NCBI RefSeq assembly: GCF_937976265.1
Contig: NZ_CALJRX010000247.1
Coordinates: 1-16,647, forward strand
Direction: 5' to 3'
Source of the DNA: an uncultured Haemophilus sp.
GTDB taxonomy: Bacteria > Pseudomonadota > Gammaproteobacteria > Enterobacterales > Pasteurellaceae
DNA length: 16,647 nt
The stretch's first letter is position 1. Each line of letters starts with the position of its first letter. The position numbers and the translations under genes are program-made. The notes under the pieces are model-generated. The model was not told where the DNA came from. It did not search any database and worked only from the letters and a program-made list of their open reading frames with translations. Shown one piece after another: positions 6,500-14,322 of this stretch.

Positions 6500-8466
6500 A
6501 TCGCACCTTGTTATTGTTCGTGCTTTTAGGCGGTCTGTTTATCGTGCTTTGCACGGTGTTGCTAAATGCGCAACTGCCTGAAAATACGCCCCTTTTCGCA
6601 CTTTTTCATCACACCGATAATCTTGATTTATTGCTGCTGCAAAGCTACACCCTGCCGCGTATTTGCATTGCCTTGTTGGCGGGCGGAACCTTGGCTTTTG
6701 CCAGCCTGTTATTGCAACAAGTGATGGGCAATCCGTTGGCCTCCGACAGCACCCTTGGCATTAACAGCGGCGCGCAATTCAGCCTGTTTTTAGTCGCCAT
6801 TTTTGCGCCACAACTGTTGGACTATGGCGCCAGTGCCGTTGCACTTGTCGGGGCGGCATTGAGCTTGTTGCTCGTGATCACTTTGGCAATGCGTAAAACG
6901 ATGTCGCCGTTGTTGCTGATTTTGGCAGGTTTGGTGGTGAACCTTTATTTTGGCGCCTTCACGGGTATGATGATGTTGTTCTACCCTGAAGAATCGCGCG
7001 GCTTGGTACAATGGGGCGCGGGGTCTTTGGTGCAGGAAAGCTGGCGCGACAGCCAATTATTGGCAATGCAAAGTGCGGTCTGTTTTGCCATTATTTTTTT
7101 ATTGCGCCGACCGCTCACCATTCTCACGTTAAATGACAGCAACGCCAAAAGTTTGGGTGTGCCTGTGGGCAAACTGCGCTTTATTGGCGTGGTGGTGAGT
7201 GCTTATTTGATTGCCTCGGTGGTCAGTGCCGTGGGAATGATTGGTTTTATCGGCTTGGCGGCGGCGACCATCGTCCGTCAACTGGGCGTACGCACCTTAA
7301 CGTGGCAGCTGATTGCCTCGATAATCCTCGGTGCCTTATTGTTGGCGATCACCGATTTAATTTTGCAGCTCATCACACTTTACTATCAAATAAGCCTGCC
7401 GACGGGCGCAGTCACGGCACTGCTCGGCACGCCGTTGCTGCTTTGGTTGATGTTCCGAGCGCTGCCGCATAGCGGACGTGTAACTGGCGCGACGTTGCAA
7501 AATGTTCGCCAATATCGACCGCACTTTACATGGTTGCTTATCGCTTTCTTTGCCATCAGTTTTGCTATTGCACTTTGCGTAGGCAGAGGTGCGTTTTACC
7601 AAAGCTGGGAAGTGCTGTTGCCTGATAATGATTTCAGCCTGGAGATTCTTGAGCTGCGCTATCCGCGTATGCTGATTGCTATTTGCGCCGGCATTCTGCT
7701 TTCCGTCGCGGGCGTGTTATTGCAACGCCTCACCCTCAACCCGATGGCAAGCCCGGAATTGCTCGGCGTTTCTTCGGGCGCGAGTATGGGGATTTTGGTG
7801 CTGCTGTTTGTGTTCTCGGCACAAGAACCCATTTGGTTTTGGCTTGCCGGTATCTGCGGTGCCTTTATAGCCCTGATGATTCTGGCGGCGATTAATCAAC
7901 GGAATGGCATGCTGCCGGAAAAAGTATTGCTCACGGGGATTTCACTCTCCGCCTTGTTTGACACGCTACAACGTATTGCCATTGCTAGCGGCGATCCCCG
8001 CGCAAACCAGCTCATCAGCTGGACGTCGGGTTCGACCCAAAGTCTGGATTCGAACCTTGCGATTCCATTTACGCTGTTGGCATTTGCGCTACTCGTAGCG
8101 AGCCTTATCTTTAGTCGTTGGTTGGATTTACTCCGCCTACAAGCGCCAATGGCACAGGCGTTAGGGCTAAACATTGCACGCACCCGTTGGATTCTGATTA
8201 TTTTCAGTGCGATTTTGACCGCACTTGCCACCTTAATTATTGGTCCGTTGAGCTTTATCGGCTTGCTCGTACCGCATTTAACCCACTTTTTAGGCGTACA
8301 TAAAGCGCGGCAACAATTACTGATTTCGGCACTGCTCGGCAGCACCATTATGCTGATTGCCGATTGGATCGGACGACAAATTCTGTTCCCTTATGAAATC
8401 CCTGCTGGTCTTATCGCCACTTTGTTAGGAGGAAGCTATTTTTTAGTGATGATGCGAAAAATTTAA
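6493..8466 (+). CDS. fhuB: Ferric hydroxamate permease FhuB (fused double FecCD domain)
   Basis: FhuB is the inner-membrane channel that takes ferric hydroxamates from FhuD into the cytoplasm. The reading frame is open from 6367, but the start is set at 6493 because GGAGGGG lies just before this ATG and the product (657 aa) then matches E. coli FhuB (660). The protein is almost wholly hydrophobic and is an internal duplication: two FecCD-type permease halves (about 1-330 and 335-657), each with many membrane helices, about 20 in total. Each half carries a RxxxAxxAGxxLxxxGxxxQ-like entry segment (PRICIALLAGGTLAF; PRMLIAICAGILLSV) and an ATPase-coupling loop (GFIGLAAATIVRQLG; SFIGLLVPHLTHFLG). 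The fused form is characteristic of FhuB. It overlaps the end of fhuD by 7 bases. Sampled lines are 52-58% G+C, well above the flanks. Confidence 0.94.
   Translation: MVNRTLLLFVLLGGLFIVLCTVLLNAQLPENTPLFALFHHTDNLDLLLLQSYTLPRICIALLAGGTLAFASLLLQQVMGNPLASDSTLGINSGAQFSLFLVAIFAPQLLDYGASAVALVGAALSLLLVITLAMRKTMSPLLLILAGLVVNLYFGAFTGMMMLFYPEESRGLVQWGAGSLVQESWRDSQLLAMQSAVCFAIIFLLRRPLTILTLNDSNAKSLGVPVGKLRFIGVVVSAYLIASVVSAVGMIGFIGLAAATIVRQLGVRTLTWQLIASIILGALLLAITDLILQLITLYYQISLPTGAVTALLGTPLLLWLMFRALPHSGRVTGATLQNVRQYRPHFTWLLIAFFAISFAIALCVGRGAFYQSWEVLLPDNDFSLEILELRYPRMLIAICAGILLSVAGVLLQRLTLNPMASPELLGVSSGASMGILVLLFVFSAQEPIWFWLAGICGAFIALMILAAINQRNGMLPEKVLLTGISLSALFDTLQRIAIASGDPRANQLISWTSGSTQSLDSNLAIPFTLLAFALLVASLIFSRWLDLLRLQAPMAQALGLNIARTRWILIIFSAILTALATLIIGPLSFIGLLVPHLTHFLGVHKARQQLLISALLGSTIMLIADWIGRQILFPYEIPAGLIATLLGGSYFLVMMRKI
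7071..7079 (+). repeat. DNA uptake signal sequence (fhuB, first half)
   Basis: Exact AAGTGCGGT inside the GC-rich fhuB gene. Confidence 0.9.
7518..7526 (-). repeat. DNA uptake signal sequence (fhuB, linker between halves)
   Basis: Exact ACCGCACTT, in the segment joining the two permease halves. Confidence 0.9.
8218..8226 (-). repeat. DNA uptake signal sequence (fhuB, second half)
   Basis: Exact ACCGCACTT; it is the fifth uptake signal within the fhuC-fhuD-fhuB segment. Confidence 0.9.
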
Positions 8467-8547
8467 TCATCCAAACTGAATTTGTGTGACATTCGCACAT
8501 AATAACCGAGAAAATCTCATTTTCATCAACACAAAAGGAACTTTACA

Positions 8548-10713
8548 ATGAAAAAATCCTTTCTTTTAACTACTGTCGCAAGTAGCATTTTACTTGCAAT
8601 GAACACCGCTTATGCGGAAGAAAATGTTGAGCAACTGGATACCATTGAAGTGAGTGCTGATGCCTCGCAAACTGGATTAAGCAAAGAATTCGCAGGTGGC
8701 CAAGTTGCAAGCGGTAGTCGTATTGGTATTCTAGGAAATAAATCAAACTTAGAAAGCTCATTTGCGACAACAAGCTACACCAACAAGTTCATTCAAGATA
8801 AACAAGCTCGTAGTGTGGCAGATGTACTAAAAAACGATCCAAATGTCCGTGTTGCTCGTGGTTTTGGTAATTTCCAAGAGTCCTATTTTATGCGAGGTTT
8901 CATTACCAATTCCGACGATATTCTATATAACGGTTTATATGGTTTATTGCCACGTCAATATATCGCCTCTGAAATGTTTGAACGTGTAGAAGTTCAACGT
9001 GGTTCTTCGGCCTTCTTAAACGGTATGGCGCCAGGAGGTGGTTCAATTGGCGGAACCATTGCATTAATGCCAAAACGTGCACAAGCTGAAGACCTTAACC
9101 GCTTAAATTTAGGCTACTCCAGCAATGAAAGAGCAAATTTCTCTACAGATATTTCTCGCCGTCTGGGTGAAAATAGAGAATTCGGCGTGCGTTTAAATGC
9201 CGCTCATACGGAAGGAGAAAGTGCCATTGATAATGACAATGCTCGCAATACAGTCTTCCATTTAGGACTAGACTGGGAAGTTAAAACAGTACGTTTATCT
9301 GCAGATTTAGGCTATCAGAAAAACTACTTAGGCAGCCCACGTCCAAGTGTTACACTATCTGGTGTAACCATAGTTCCTTCGGCTCCTAACCCTCGTAGCA
9401 ATTGGGGACAAGGATGGACTTTTTCTGAAGAAAGAGATATTTTCGGCACATTTCGTGCAGAATATGATTTTCATCCAAACTTAACGGCTTATGCCGCTTA
9501 TGGCTATCGATATGGCAAAGAAGCGAATGTATTGGCTAATTTACGCGTGAGCAATATTAATGGTGATGGCACTGAATACCGTTTTGATAATACTCGACGC
9601 AACATTATTCACACGAGCGAAATAGGATTAAAAGGTCATTTTACAACAAATGAAGTGGAACATGACGTGGTCTTATCCGCCAATCGTTATCAAGAAAAAC
9701 GTAAAAATGCCTATGTCATGGACTGGCAAAATACGTTTGCAACCAATCTTTATCATCCAACATTCATTTCTAGTATTGCTTATTCTGCGAATGCACTAAA
9801 AGGCAATGATCTTTCATCACCTGCACTACAACATCGAGCAACGTTAAATAGCGTTGCTATTGGCGATACGTTGTCGGTATTAGATAAAAAACTTCAAGTG
9901 ACCTTAGGTGCTCGTTGGCAACAAATTGTTTCAAGAGATTTCGCATACAATACAGGAGTTGAAGGCGGTTACTATAACGATTCACGAATTAGTCCAAGTG
10001 TTGGAGTTGTTTACCGAATCCAACCCGAATTATCCATTTATGGAAACTATATCGAAAGCCTTGCTCAAGGAGATACCGCTCCAAGCACTGCAGTAAATCA
10101 AGGTGAAACACAAAAACCTTATATTTCTAAACAAAAAGAAATTGGCATTAAATATGAGTCACAAAGTGGATTTGGCACAAGCATAGCACTCTTTACTACT
10201 GAGAAACCGCGTGGTTATTTAGATAGTAATAATTACTACACAACAAAAGGCAAAGATCGCCATAATGGGGCAGAAATAAATGTTTACGGGCAAATCACAT
10301 CGAATATTCGTTTATTAGGCGGTGTGACATTCTTACAAGCCAAACAACGTAAAACAGGTTCTAACACAACAGAAGGCAAATACACGATTGGTGTACCAAA
10401 ATTTCAAGGCAATCTAGGGCTAGAATATGATGTGAAAGCATTAGAAGGACTTACCTTAGAATCTCGTATTACCTACACAGGTTCAAGCTATGCAGATTCA
10501 CAAAATACACTGAAAGTTAAAGGCTGGACGAAAGTAGATGTGGGAGCTCGTTATATCGCAATCATTGGTAACACGCCTATCACACTAAGAGCGCGAATTG
10601 ATAATCTGACCAACAAAAAATATTGGGAATCTGTTGGCGGCTATCCTAATTATGGATATTTAGTTTCTGGAGCACCACGCACATTTAGCTTAAACGCAAG
10701 CATTGACTTCTAA
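8548..10713 (+). CDS. fhuA: TonB-dependent ferric siderophore receptor (FhuA type)
   Basis: An outer-membrane gated channel for a ferric siderophore, driven by TonB-ExbB-ExbD. The 721-residue precursor has a signal peptide (MKKS start, likely cut after Ala23 in AYA/EE), a TonB box DTIEV at 31-35, a plug domain to about 175 (with SVADVLKNDPNVRV, the MRGF strand, and the ERVEVQRGSSAFLNG-GGSIGGTI segment), then a 22-strand-type barrel ending in the terminal Phe of NASIDF. Length and order fit the TonB siderophore receptor family. AAGGA lies 8 bases before the ATG. It follows fhuB by 81 bases with no terminator, so co-transcription is likely, and it completes the fhuCDBA order known in Pasteurellaceae. 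Sampled lines are 38% G+C, unlike fhuCDB. A ferrichrome substrate is inferred from context; other hydroxamates are possible. Confidence 0.88.
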   Translation: MKKSFLLTTVASSILLAMNTAYAEENVEQLDTIEVSADASQTGLSKEFAGGQVASGSRIGILGNKSNLESSFATTSYTNKFIQDKQARSVADVLKNDPNVRVARGFGNFQESYFMRGFITNSDDILYNGLYGLLPRQYIASEMFERVEVQRGSSAFLNGMAPGGGSIGGTIALMPKRAQAEDLNRLNLGYSSNERANFSTDISRRLGENREFGVRLNAAHTEGESAIDNDNARNTVFHLGLDWEVKTVRLSADLGYQKNYLGSPRPSVTLSGVTIVPSAPNPRSNWGQGWTFSEERDIFGTFRAEYDFHPNLTAYAAYGYRYGKEANVLANLRVSNINGDGTEYRFDNTRRNIIHTSEIGLKGHFTTNEVEHDVVLSANRYQEKRKNAYVMDWQNTFATNLYHPTFISSIAYSANALKGNDLSSPALQHRATLNSVAIGDTLSVLDKKLQVTLGARWQQIVSRDFAYNTGVEGGYYNDSRISPSVGVVYRIQPELSIYGNYIESLAQGDTAPSTAVNQGETQKPYISKQKEIGIKYESQSGFGTSIALFTTEKPRGYLDSNNYYTTKGKDRHNGAEINVYGQITSNIRLLGGVTFLQAKQRKTGSNTTEGKYTIGVPKFQGNLGLEYDVKALEGLTLESRITYTGSSYADSQNTLKVKGWTKVDVGARYIAIIGNTPITLRARIDNLTNKKYWESVGGYPNYGYLVSGAPRTFSLNASIDF

Positions 10714-10735
10714 ATTGATGTATTAGTAATGGTTC

Positions 10736-10763
10736 AAAGTGCGGTTCTATTTAACCGCACTTT
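10736..10763 (+). terminator. Terminator of fhu locus made of two inverted uptake signals
   Basis: An 11-bp perfect stem (10736-10746 with 10753-10763), loop CTATTT, followed by further T residues to 10766 and TATTTTTTCC. The arms carry exact uptake signals AAGTGCGGT (10737-10745) and ACCGCACTT (10754-10762), a well known dual use in Haemophilus. It lies 22 bases after the fhuA stop. Confidence 0.93.
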
Positions 10764-10883
10764 TTTATTTTTTCCTTTTATTGCTTTCATCAAACATTTT
10801 CAATATTCTCTATTAGATTTAAAACTACTAAATACTTACATCTAAAACACAATACTATGTGACGAATAATTACAAAAGTTATT

Positions 10884-10913
10884 TTGTTTTTTCTTTTATC
10901 TATTGTTTAATAT
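10884..10913 (+). promoter_or_regulatory. Possible promoter of the AEC transporter gene
   Basis: TTGTTT (10884-10889), an 18-base spacer and TAATAT (10908-10913), in a very AT-rich gap where such matches are easy to find. Nothing else recognisable was seen between 10767 and 10940. Confidence 0.3.
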
Positions 10914-10940
10914 CTACAACTTTTCTTATCAAGAGTCACT

Positions 10941-11873
10941 ATGGACATCGCTTTTTTACTCGGCACCAAAATTATTGAACTGACACTCATTGTGCTTATT
11001 GGCTATGGGTTGGTTAAATCAAAATTATTAAAATCAGAAGATAGCAAACCACTTTCCATTATTGGACTTTATGTCATTAGTCCCGCGGTGATGATTGAAG
11101 CATTTCAAATTGATTACACACCTGAAATTCTACAAGGTTTGCAGCTTTCACTACTTATGGCCGTATTTCTTCAGGGTATTCTGATTATTATTGGCAGTCT
11201 GTTAAAGCGCCTATTAAACCTTGATCCTATTGAGCATGCCACTTCCATTTATTCTAATTCTGGCAACTTAATTATTCCGATTGTGATGTCATTATTCGGT
11301 AAAGAATGGGTCATTTACGCCAGTTGTTTTATTGTGGTTCAAACCTTTCTATTTTGGACACATTGCCGTTTGATTATTGTAGGAAAGGGAAATTTATCGC
11401 TGAAGACGATTGCCAAAAACATCAATATTTGGTCAATTCTCGTTGGCGCATTTTTGTTTGCTTTTCAAATTAAGTTACCAAACATTATCAATGGCACGCT
11501 CTCTTCTATTGGTTTGTTTATTGGTCCGAATGCGATGCTTGTTGCGGGTATGTTAATTGCCGCCATTCCGTTAAAAAGCATTGTTTCATCTAAGCGCATT
11601 TATTTAGTCACACTATTGCGCTTGTTGGTTATTCCGCTTGTATTGTTGGTATTAATAAAGCTCATTGGCTTTGTACATTGGGTTGAAAAAGGTGAGATTA
11701 TCGTGTTGATTAGCTTTTTGGCTACCACTAGCCCTTCAGCTTCGACAGTGACACAAATGGCGGTGATTTATAACAACAATCCACAAAAAGCCAGCGCCAT
11801 TTATGGAATAACGACGCTGCTTTGTATGTTTACTATGCCACTGGTGATTGCGTTATATCAAATGTGGGGGTAA
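10941..11873 (+). CDS. AEC-family (auxin efflux carrier-like) permease
   Basis: A 310-residue inner-membrane protein with about ten hydrophobic helices in two groups of five joined by a polar middle part (around 148-158), the layout of the AEC family. Supporting motifs are SNSGNLIIPIV in the first half (near 107-117) and ATTSPSASTVTQMA in the second half (near 270-283), both placed at the broken-helix substrate sites seen in this fold. Bacterial members are secondary transporters, often of malate or other organic acids; the substrate cannot be read from the sequence. The ATG is preceded by a weak AAGAG. It follows the fhuA terminator, so it is a separate unit, and is convergent with the next gene. 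Despite the family name, auxin transport is not implied. Confidence 0.88.
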   Translation: MDIAFLLGTKIIELTLIVLIGYGLVKSKLLKSEDSKPLSIIGLYVISPAVMIEAFQIDYTPEILQGLQLSLLMAVFLQGILIIIGSLLKRLLNLDPIEHATSIYSNSGNLIIPIVMSLFGKEWVIYASCFIVVQTFLFWTHCRLIIVGKGNLSLKTIAKNINIWSILVGAFLFAFQIKLPNIINGTLSSIGLFIGPNAMLVAGMLIAAIPLKSIVSSKRIYLVTLLRLLVIPLVLLVLIKLIGFVHWVEKGEIIVLISFLATTSPSASTVTQMAVIYNNNPQKASAIYGITTLLCMFTMPLVIALYQMWG

Positions 11874-11880
11874 ATAGAAG

Positions 11881-11910
11881 AAAAGTGCGGTCAATTATTT
11901 AAGCACTTTT
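11881..11910. terminator. Probable two-way terminator between convergent genes
   Basis: AAAAGTGC (11881-11888) pairs with GCACTTTT (11903-11910) around a 14-base loop. The left arm and loop hold an exact uptake signal AAGTGCGGT (11883-11891). The arm bases give short T runs on both strands. The stop codon of the minus-strand gene falls in the loop, so the stem overlaps its last codons. The stem is short, so this is moderate evidence. Confidence 0.45.
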
Positions 11911-12140
11911 GATGCAGGTTGCTCTTTTTTCAAACGATAAAGTTGGTATAAATTAACGAAAACTAAGAATGCGTTTAGAACTGCTACAGGATAAGCACCT
12001 TTCATCAAACCGTAAACCACAAAGAGTAGTGCCCCAATGGTATTTACAACTCTTAAGTGAATAATGGATTTGAATAAAAAAGAGGCGGCTACAAAGAATG
12101 TGGCAACATAACCTAGTAATTCAATGAAATCAAATTCCAT
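11895..12140 (-). CDS. Small three-helix inner-membrane protein (YgjV/CBU_0592-like)
   Basis: An 81-residue protein made of three hydrophobic helices (about 5-24, 29-47, 50-69) and a basic tail KKEQPASKVLK. The pattern LGYVATFFVAASFLFKS, then LRVVNTIGALLFVVYGL, then PVAVLNAFLVFVNLYQLYRL resembles small membrane proteins annotated as YgjV or CBU_0592-like; the function is unknown. It lacks the Pro-Gln motif of SemiSWEET sugar carriers, although size and helix number are alike. An upstream in-frame ATG would add four residues (MERF), but GGAGAG lies 5 bases before the ATG chosen here and would be destroyed as leader by the longer start. A possible -10 TATGAT lies at 12173-12178 on the minus strand. 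The gene is downstream of azlD but separated by 122 bases, so it is probably its own unit. Confidence 0.72.
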   Translation of the reverse strand: MEFDFIELLGYVATFFVAASFLFKSIIHLRVVNTIGALLFVVYGLMKGAYPVAVLNAFLVFVNLYQLYRLKKEQPASKVLK

Positions 12141-12204
12141 AAATCTCTCCATTCAGCAATGGTTAAAATAACATCATAAAAGATTTTGGATACAAGGGAA
12201 AGAG

Positions 12205-12251
12205 GCGAAATAAAGGCAACCGATTGCAACATCAAGAAATTTTTATTTCGC
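12205..12251. repeat. 10-bp perfect inverted repeat between azlD and the small membrane gene
   Basis: GCGAAATAAA (12205-12214) is matched by TTTATTTCGC (12242-12251) with a 27-base spacer. There is no T tract after either arm, so it is a poor terminator. It could be the folded 3' end of the metR-azlCD transcript or an operator. It fills most of the 12153-12262 gap. Confidence 0.45.
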
Positions 12252-12262
12252 TCAAAATTCCC

Positions 12263-12592
12263 TCAGATAAAGATTTTTTGCACTAAAAACATATAAAAAA
12301 TCGTACCTGCTGAAATGGAAAGAAACATGTTCTTTTTCCAGAAATGCAATCCCAACACTAAAGCACCGGCAATAAAATCAGGCAAGCCATGATACCCACT
12401 CAGCACATCCACATTTTTATAGCAATACACCACTAGCATCCCAAACATCGCGGCAGGTAATACTTTGCCGAGGTAACGAATATATTCTGGAATAGGACGA
12501 TTGGCGGGAAAGATCCAGAAAGGCAATAATCGGGTAAATTGCACGCACAAAATACAAATCGCAATGGTAATAATCTGCTCCATCAATGTCAT
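12263..12592 (-). CDS. azlD: Small subunit of amino-acid exporter, AzlD family
   Basis: AzlD-type proteins pair with AzlC to export branched-chain amino acids and, in BrnFE and YgaZH, also methionine. This 109-residue protein has about four membrane helices and the family segment RLLPFWIF followed by YIRYLGKVLPAAMFGMLVVY (near 39-58). Its ATG overlaps the azlC stop in an ATGA arrangement, which gives coupled translation and roughly equal amounts of both subunits. A second Met at residue 4 is a possible start but would break the ATGA overlap. The last gene of the metR-azlC-azlD unit. Family membership is well supported; the substrate is inferred from neighbours. Confidence 0.88.
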   Translation of the reverse strand: MTLMEQIITIAICILCVQFTRLLPFWIFPANRPIPEYIRYLGKVLPAAMFGMLVVYCYKNVDVLSGYHGLPDFIAGALVLGLHFWKKNMFLSISAGTIFYMFLVQKIFI

Positions 12593-13314
12593 TTTAGTGC
12601 CTCCAATTTAGATGAAAGTTTAGGGCGTCGTATCGTCAATAGAATCCAGATACTGATTAGCGTTGGCACTAAAAAGTGTTCTTTCCCAACAATTAACAGT
12701 GATGCAAAAGCTACGCCTAAACCTAATAATGAGCTTTCATGAGATTTTTCTTTTAACCAGTTTTCAGCAAAGATTACGAGGAAAAGTGCGGTCATCCCAA
12801 ACTCTACTCCTTTTAAATCAAAAGGAATGATTGAACCAAATAGGTTACCTAATCCGGCTCCAACGACCCAATAGAGGTGGAGATAAAAACTGACAAAGAA
12901 CATATACCACCCTTTATCTAAATGATCGGGGATCTTCGCCATATAGTTGAGGGAAAAACTTTCATCTACTAGAGTACTAATTAAATACCAACGTTTTTTC
13001 CCAAGTTGAGCACCATATTTTTCTAACATGGAAATGCCATAAAAAATCTGACGACCACTTACCATCAGCGTAACTAATGCGACACTTAAAGGCGAAAAAG
13101 GCATAACTAAGGCGGCGGCGGCAATAAACTCCACGGAGCCCGCATAAATGAGTGCTGCCATTGCAACGGGGAACCAAACACCGAATCCAAGTGCTTTCAT
13201 GTAAATGCCGTATGCAATGCCTAAAAATAAAAAGCCGGCAAGCATTGGCATGCTGTAAGGAAATGCCGCTTTTGCCGCGGCTTTGATGGGATTTTCTGTC
13301 ACTACCTCTGACAT
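12589..13314 (-). CDS. azlC: Large subunit of amino-acid exporter, AzlC family
   Basis: A 241-residue inner-membrane protein of the AzlC/BrnF/YgaZ family, which together with AzlD exports branched-chain amino acids and related compounds by secondary transport. Visible family features are the N-terminal AAFPYSMPMLAGFLFLGIAYG, the AALIYAGSVEFIAAAALV segment (near 54-71), the GRQIFYGISML segment (near 86-96) and the following LVDESFSLNY. About six or seven membrane helices are present. It starts 9 bases after the metR stop, with an AGTAGG-type ribosome site overlapping the metR end, and overlaps azlD by 4 bases. An uptake signal lies inside it. The linkage to metR suggests methionine or a related amino acid as substrate, which is inference. 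Confidence 0.9.
   Translation of the reverse strand: MSEVVTENPIKAAAKAAFPYSMPMLAGFLFLGIAYGIYMKALGFGVWFPVAMAALIYAGSVEFIAAAALVMPFSPLSVALVTLMVSGRQIFYGISMLEKYGAQLGKKRWYLISTLVDESFSLNYMAKIPDHLDKGWYMFFVSFYLHLYWVVGAGLGNLFGSIIPFDLKGVEFGMTALFLVIFAENWLKEKSHESSLLGLGVAFASLLIVGKEHFLVPTLISIWILLTIRRPKLSSKLEALK
12784..12792 (+). repeat. DNA uptake signal sequence (inside azlC)
   Basis: Exact AAGTGCGGT in the part coding for the C-terminal half of AzlC. Confidence 0.9.
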
Positions 13315-13323
13315 ATTGACCTA

Positions 13324-14253
13324 CTACAACTCTAAAACAGACAAACCAGGTAAGGTCGAAAAACTTTGTGCTTTTACTGTTTGATGGAAATCTTCGATAT
13401 AAGCTAAATTGGCATCTTCTTTACGAATTGCCGCATAAAGGTTACTGTACAACCCTTCTTCTGTAATTTTGCGTGCCACTACATACCCTTTTTCTAAATA
13501 AGGCAAGGCAGCCCAATAAGGCACGGTAGCAATACCCCGACGACTCGCCACTAACTGGATCAAGGCGATCGTTAGCTCTGTCGTACGACGCGGCGGATTA
13601 ATGCCTTTCGGTTTCAACACTTGACGATATAAATCTAACATATCATCAGGAACGGGATAGGTTACCCAAGTTTCCTCAGCAAAATCTTCCGCCTGCCAAA
13701 CATCTTTATTCGCTAATGGATGATCTTTAGAACAGATCCCCACCATTTCATAAGAAAATAGCGGTTTAAACAAAACATCATCATTTTGTTCAACGTCGGA
13801 GACAATCGCCCAATCTGCACGATGAGATAATAACAATCCTACAGGATCGGTATGGAAACCTGAGACGATATCCAATTCCACTAAGCTCCAATGCTGACGA
13901 AACTCATCCATCGCCGGCATTAACCAGTCGAAGCAAGTATGACACTCTACTGCAATTCGTAATTGTCCTGCATCACCGTGTTTTACGCGAGCAAGCTCAC
14001 GTTCTGCATCAACCACTTTCGGAAGAATTTCATTGGCAAGACGAATCAAACGATCGCCAGCCGCCGTGAAACGCAATGGATTACTTTTACGCTCAAAAAG
14101 AGGTAAACCGAATTGCTCTTCCATTAACTTAATTTGATGAGAAAGTGCCGATTGTGTTAAATAAACACGTTTTGCCGCCATCGAGACGCTGCCCGTTTCC
14201 TTTAAAGCAAGCAAGGTTCTTAGGTGACGAAGTTCAAGAAATGTGGGTTTCAT
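13324..14253 (-). CDS. metR: LysR-type regulator of methionine genes, MetR
   Basis: MetR activates metE, metF and related genes with homocysteine as co-regulator. The 309-residue protein has the LysR layout: a winged helix-turn-helix at about 6-65 (LRHLRTLLALKETGSVSMAA, then TQSALSHQI), a linker helix, and the effector domain from about 95. It agrees with E. coli MetR at several family-specific places: RKSNPLRFTAAGD, RIAVECHTCFDWLMPA (E. coli RIAIECHSC) and EGLYSNLYAAIRKED (E. coli EGLWSRLYAAVRDGE). No clear ribosome-binding site precedes the ATG, but the start places the N terminus close to that of E. coli MetR. It heads an operon with azlC and azlD. LysR regulators often control adjacent genes, so MetR may drive azlCD. 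No convincing MetR box was found upstream. Confidence 0.92.
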   Translation of the reverse strand: MKPTFLELRHLRTLLALKETGSVSMAAKRVYLTQSALSHQIKLMEEQFGLPLFERKSNPLRFTAAGDRLIRLANEILPKVVDAERELARVKHGDAGQLRIAVECHTCFDWLMPAMDEFRQHWSLVELDIVSGFHTDPVGLLLSHRADWAIVSDVEQNDDVLFKPLFSYEMVGICSKDHPLANKDVWQAEDFAEETWVTYPVPDDMLDLYRQVLKPKGINPPRRTTELTIALIQLVASRRGIATVPYWAALPYLEKGYVVARKITEEGLYSNLYAAIRKEDANLAYIEDFHQTVKAQSFSTLPGLSVLEL

Positions 14254-14322
14254 TAGAATAATTCATAAAGTTATCGCATTAGATGAGCAACATGATAACG
14301 CAAATTAAATTTGCCGAAAAGA

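Noticed and set aside
7896..8348. A 150-codon minus-strand open frame inside fhuB.
   Set aside because: It lies wholly opposite a strongly supported membrane-protein gene, in GC-rich DNA where opposite-strand frames stay open; no domain is recognisable.
8482..8500. TGTGTGACATTCGCACA before fhuA, resembling a CRP site.
   Set aside because: The spacing between TGTG and CACA is 7 or 9 bases, not the 8 of the CRP consensus, so it is not called.
8510..8528. AAAATCTCATTTTC as a second Fur box before fhuA.
   Set aside because: Only about half of the consensus positions match, no better than AT-rich chance.
10813..10845. TTAGAT / ATCTAA inverted repeat in the fhuA to AEC-gene gap.
   Set aside because: A 6-base match across 21 bases in AT-rich DNA is expected by chance.
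14270..14299. GTTATC and GATAAC inverted half-sites with an 18-base gap upstream of metR, as a regulator-binding site.
   Set aside because: Arms are only 6 bases, spacing is unlike the TGAA-N5-TTCA MetR box, and the region is AT rich.
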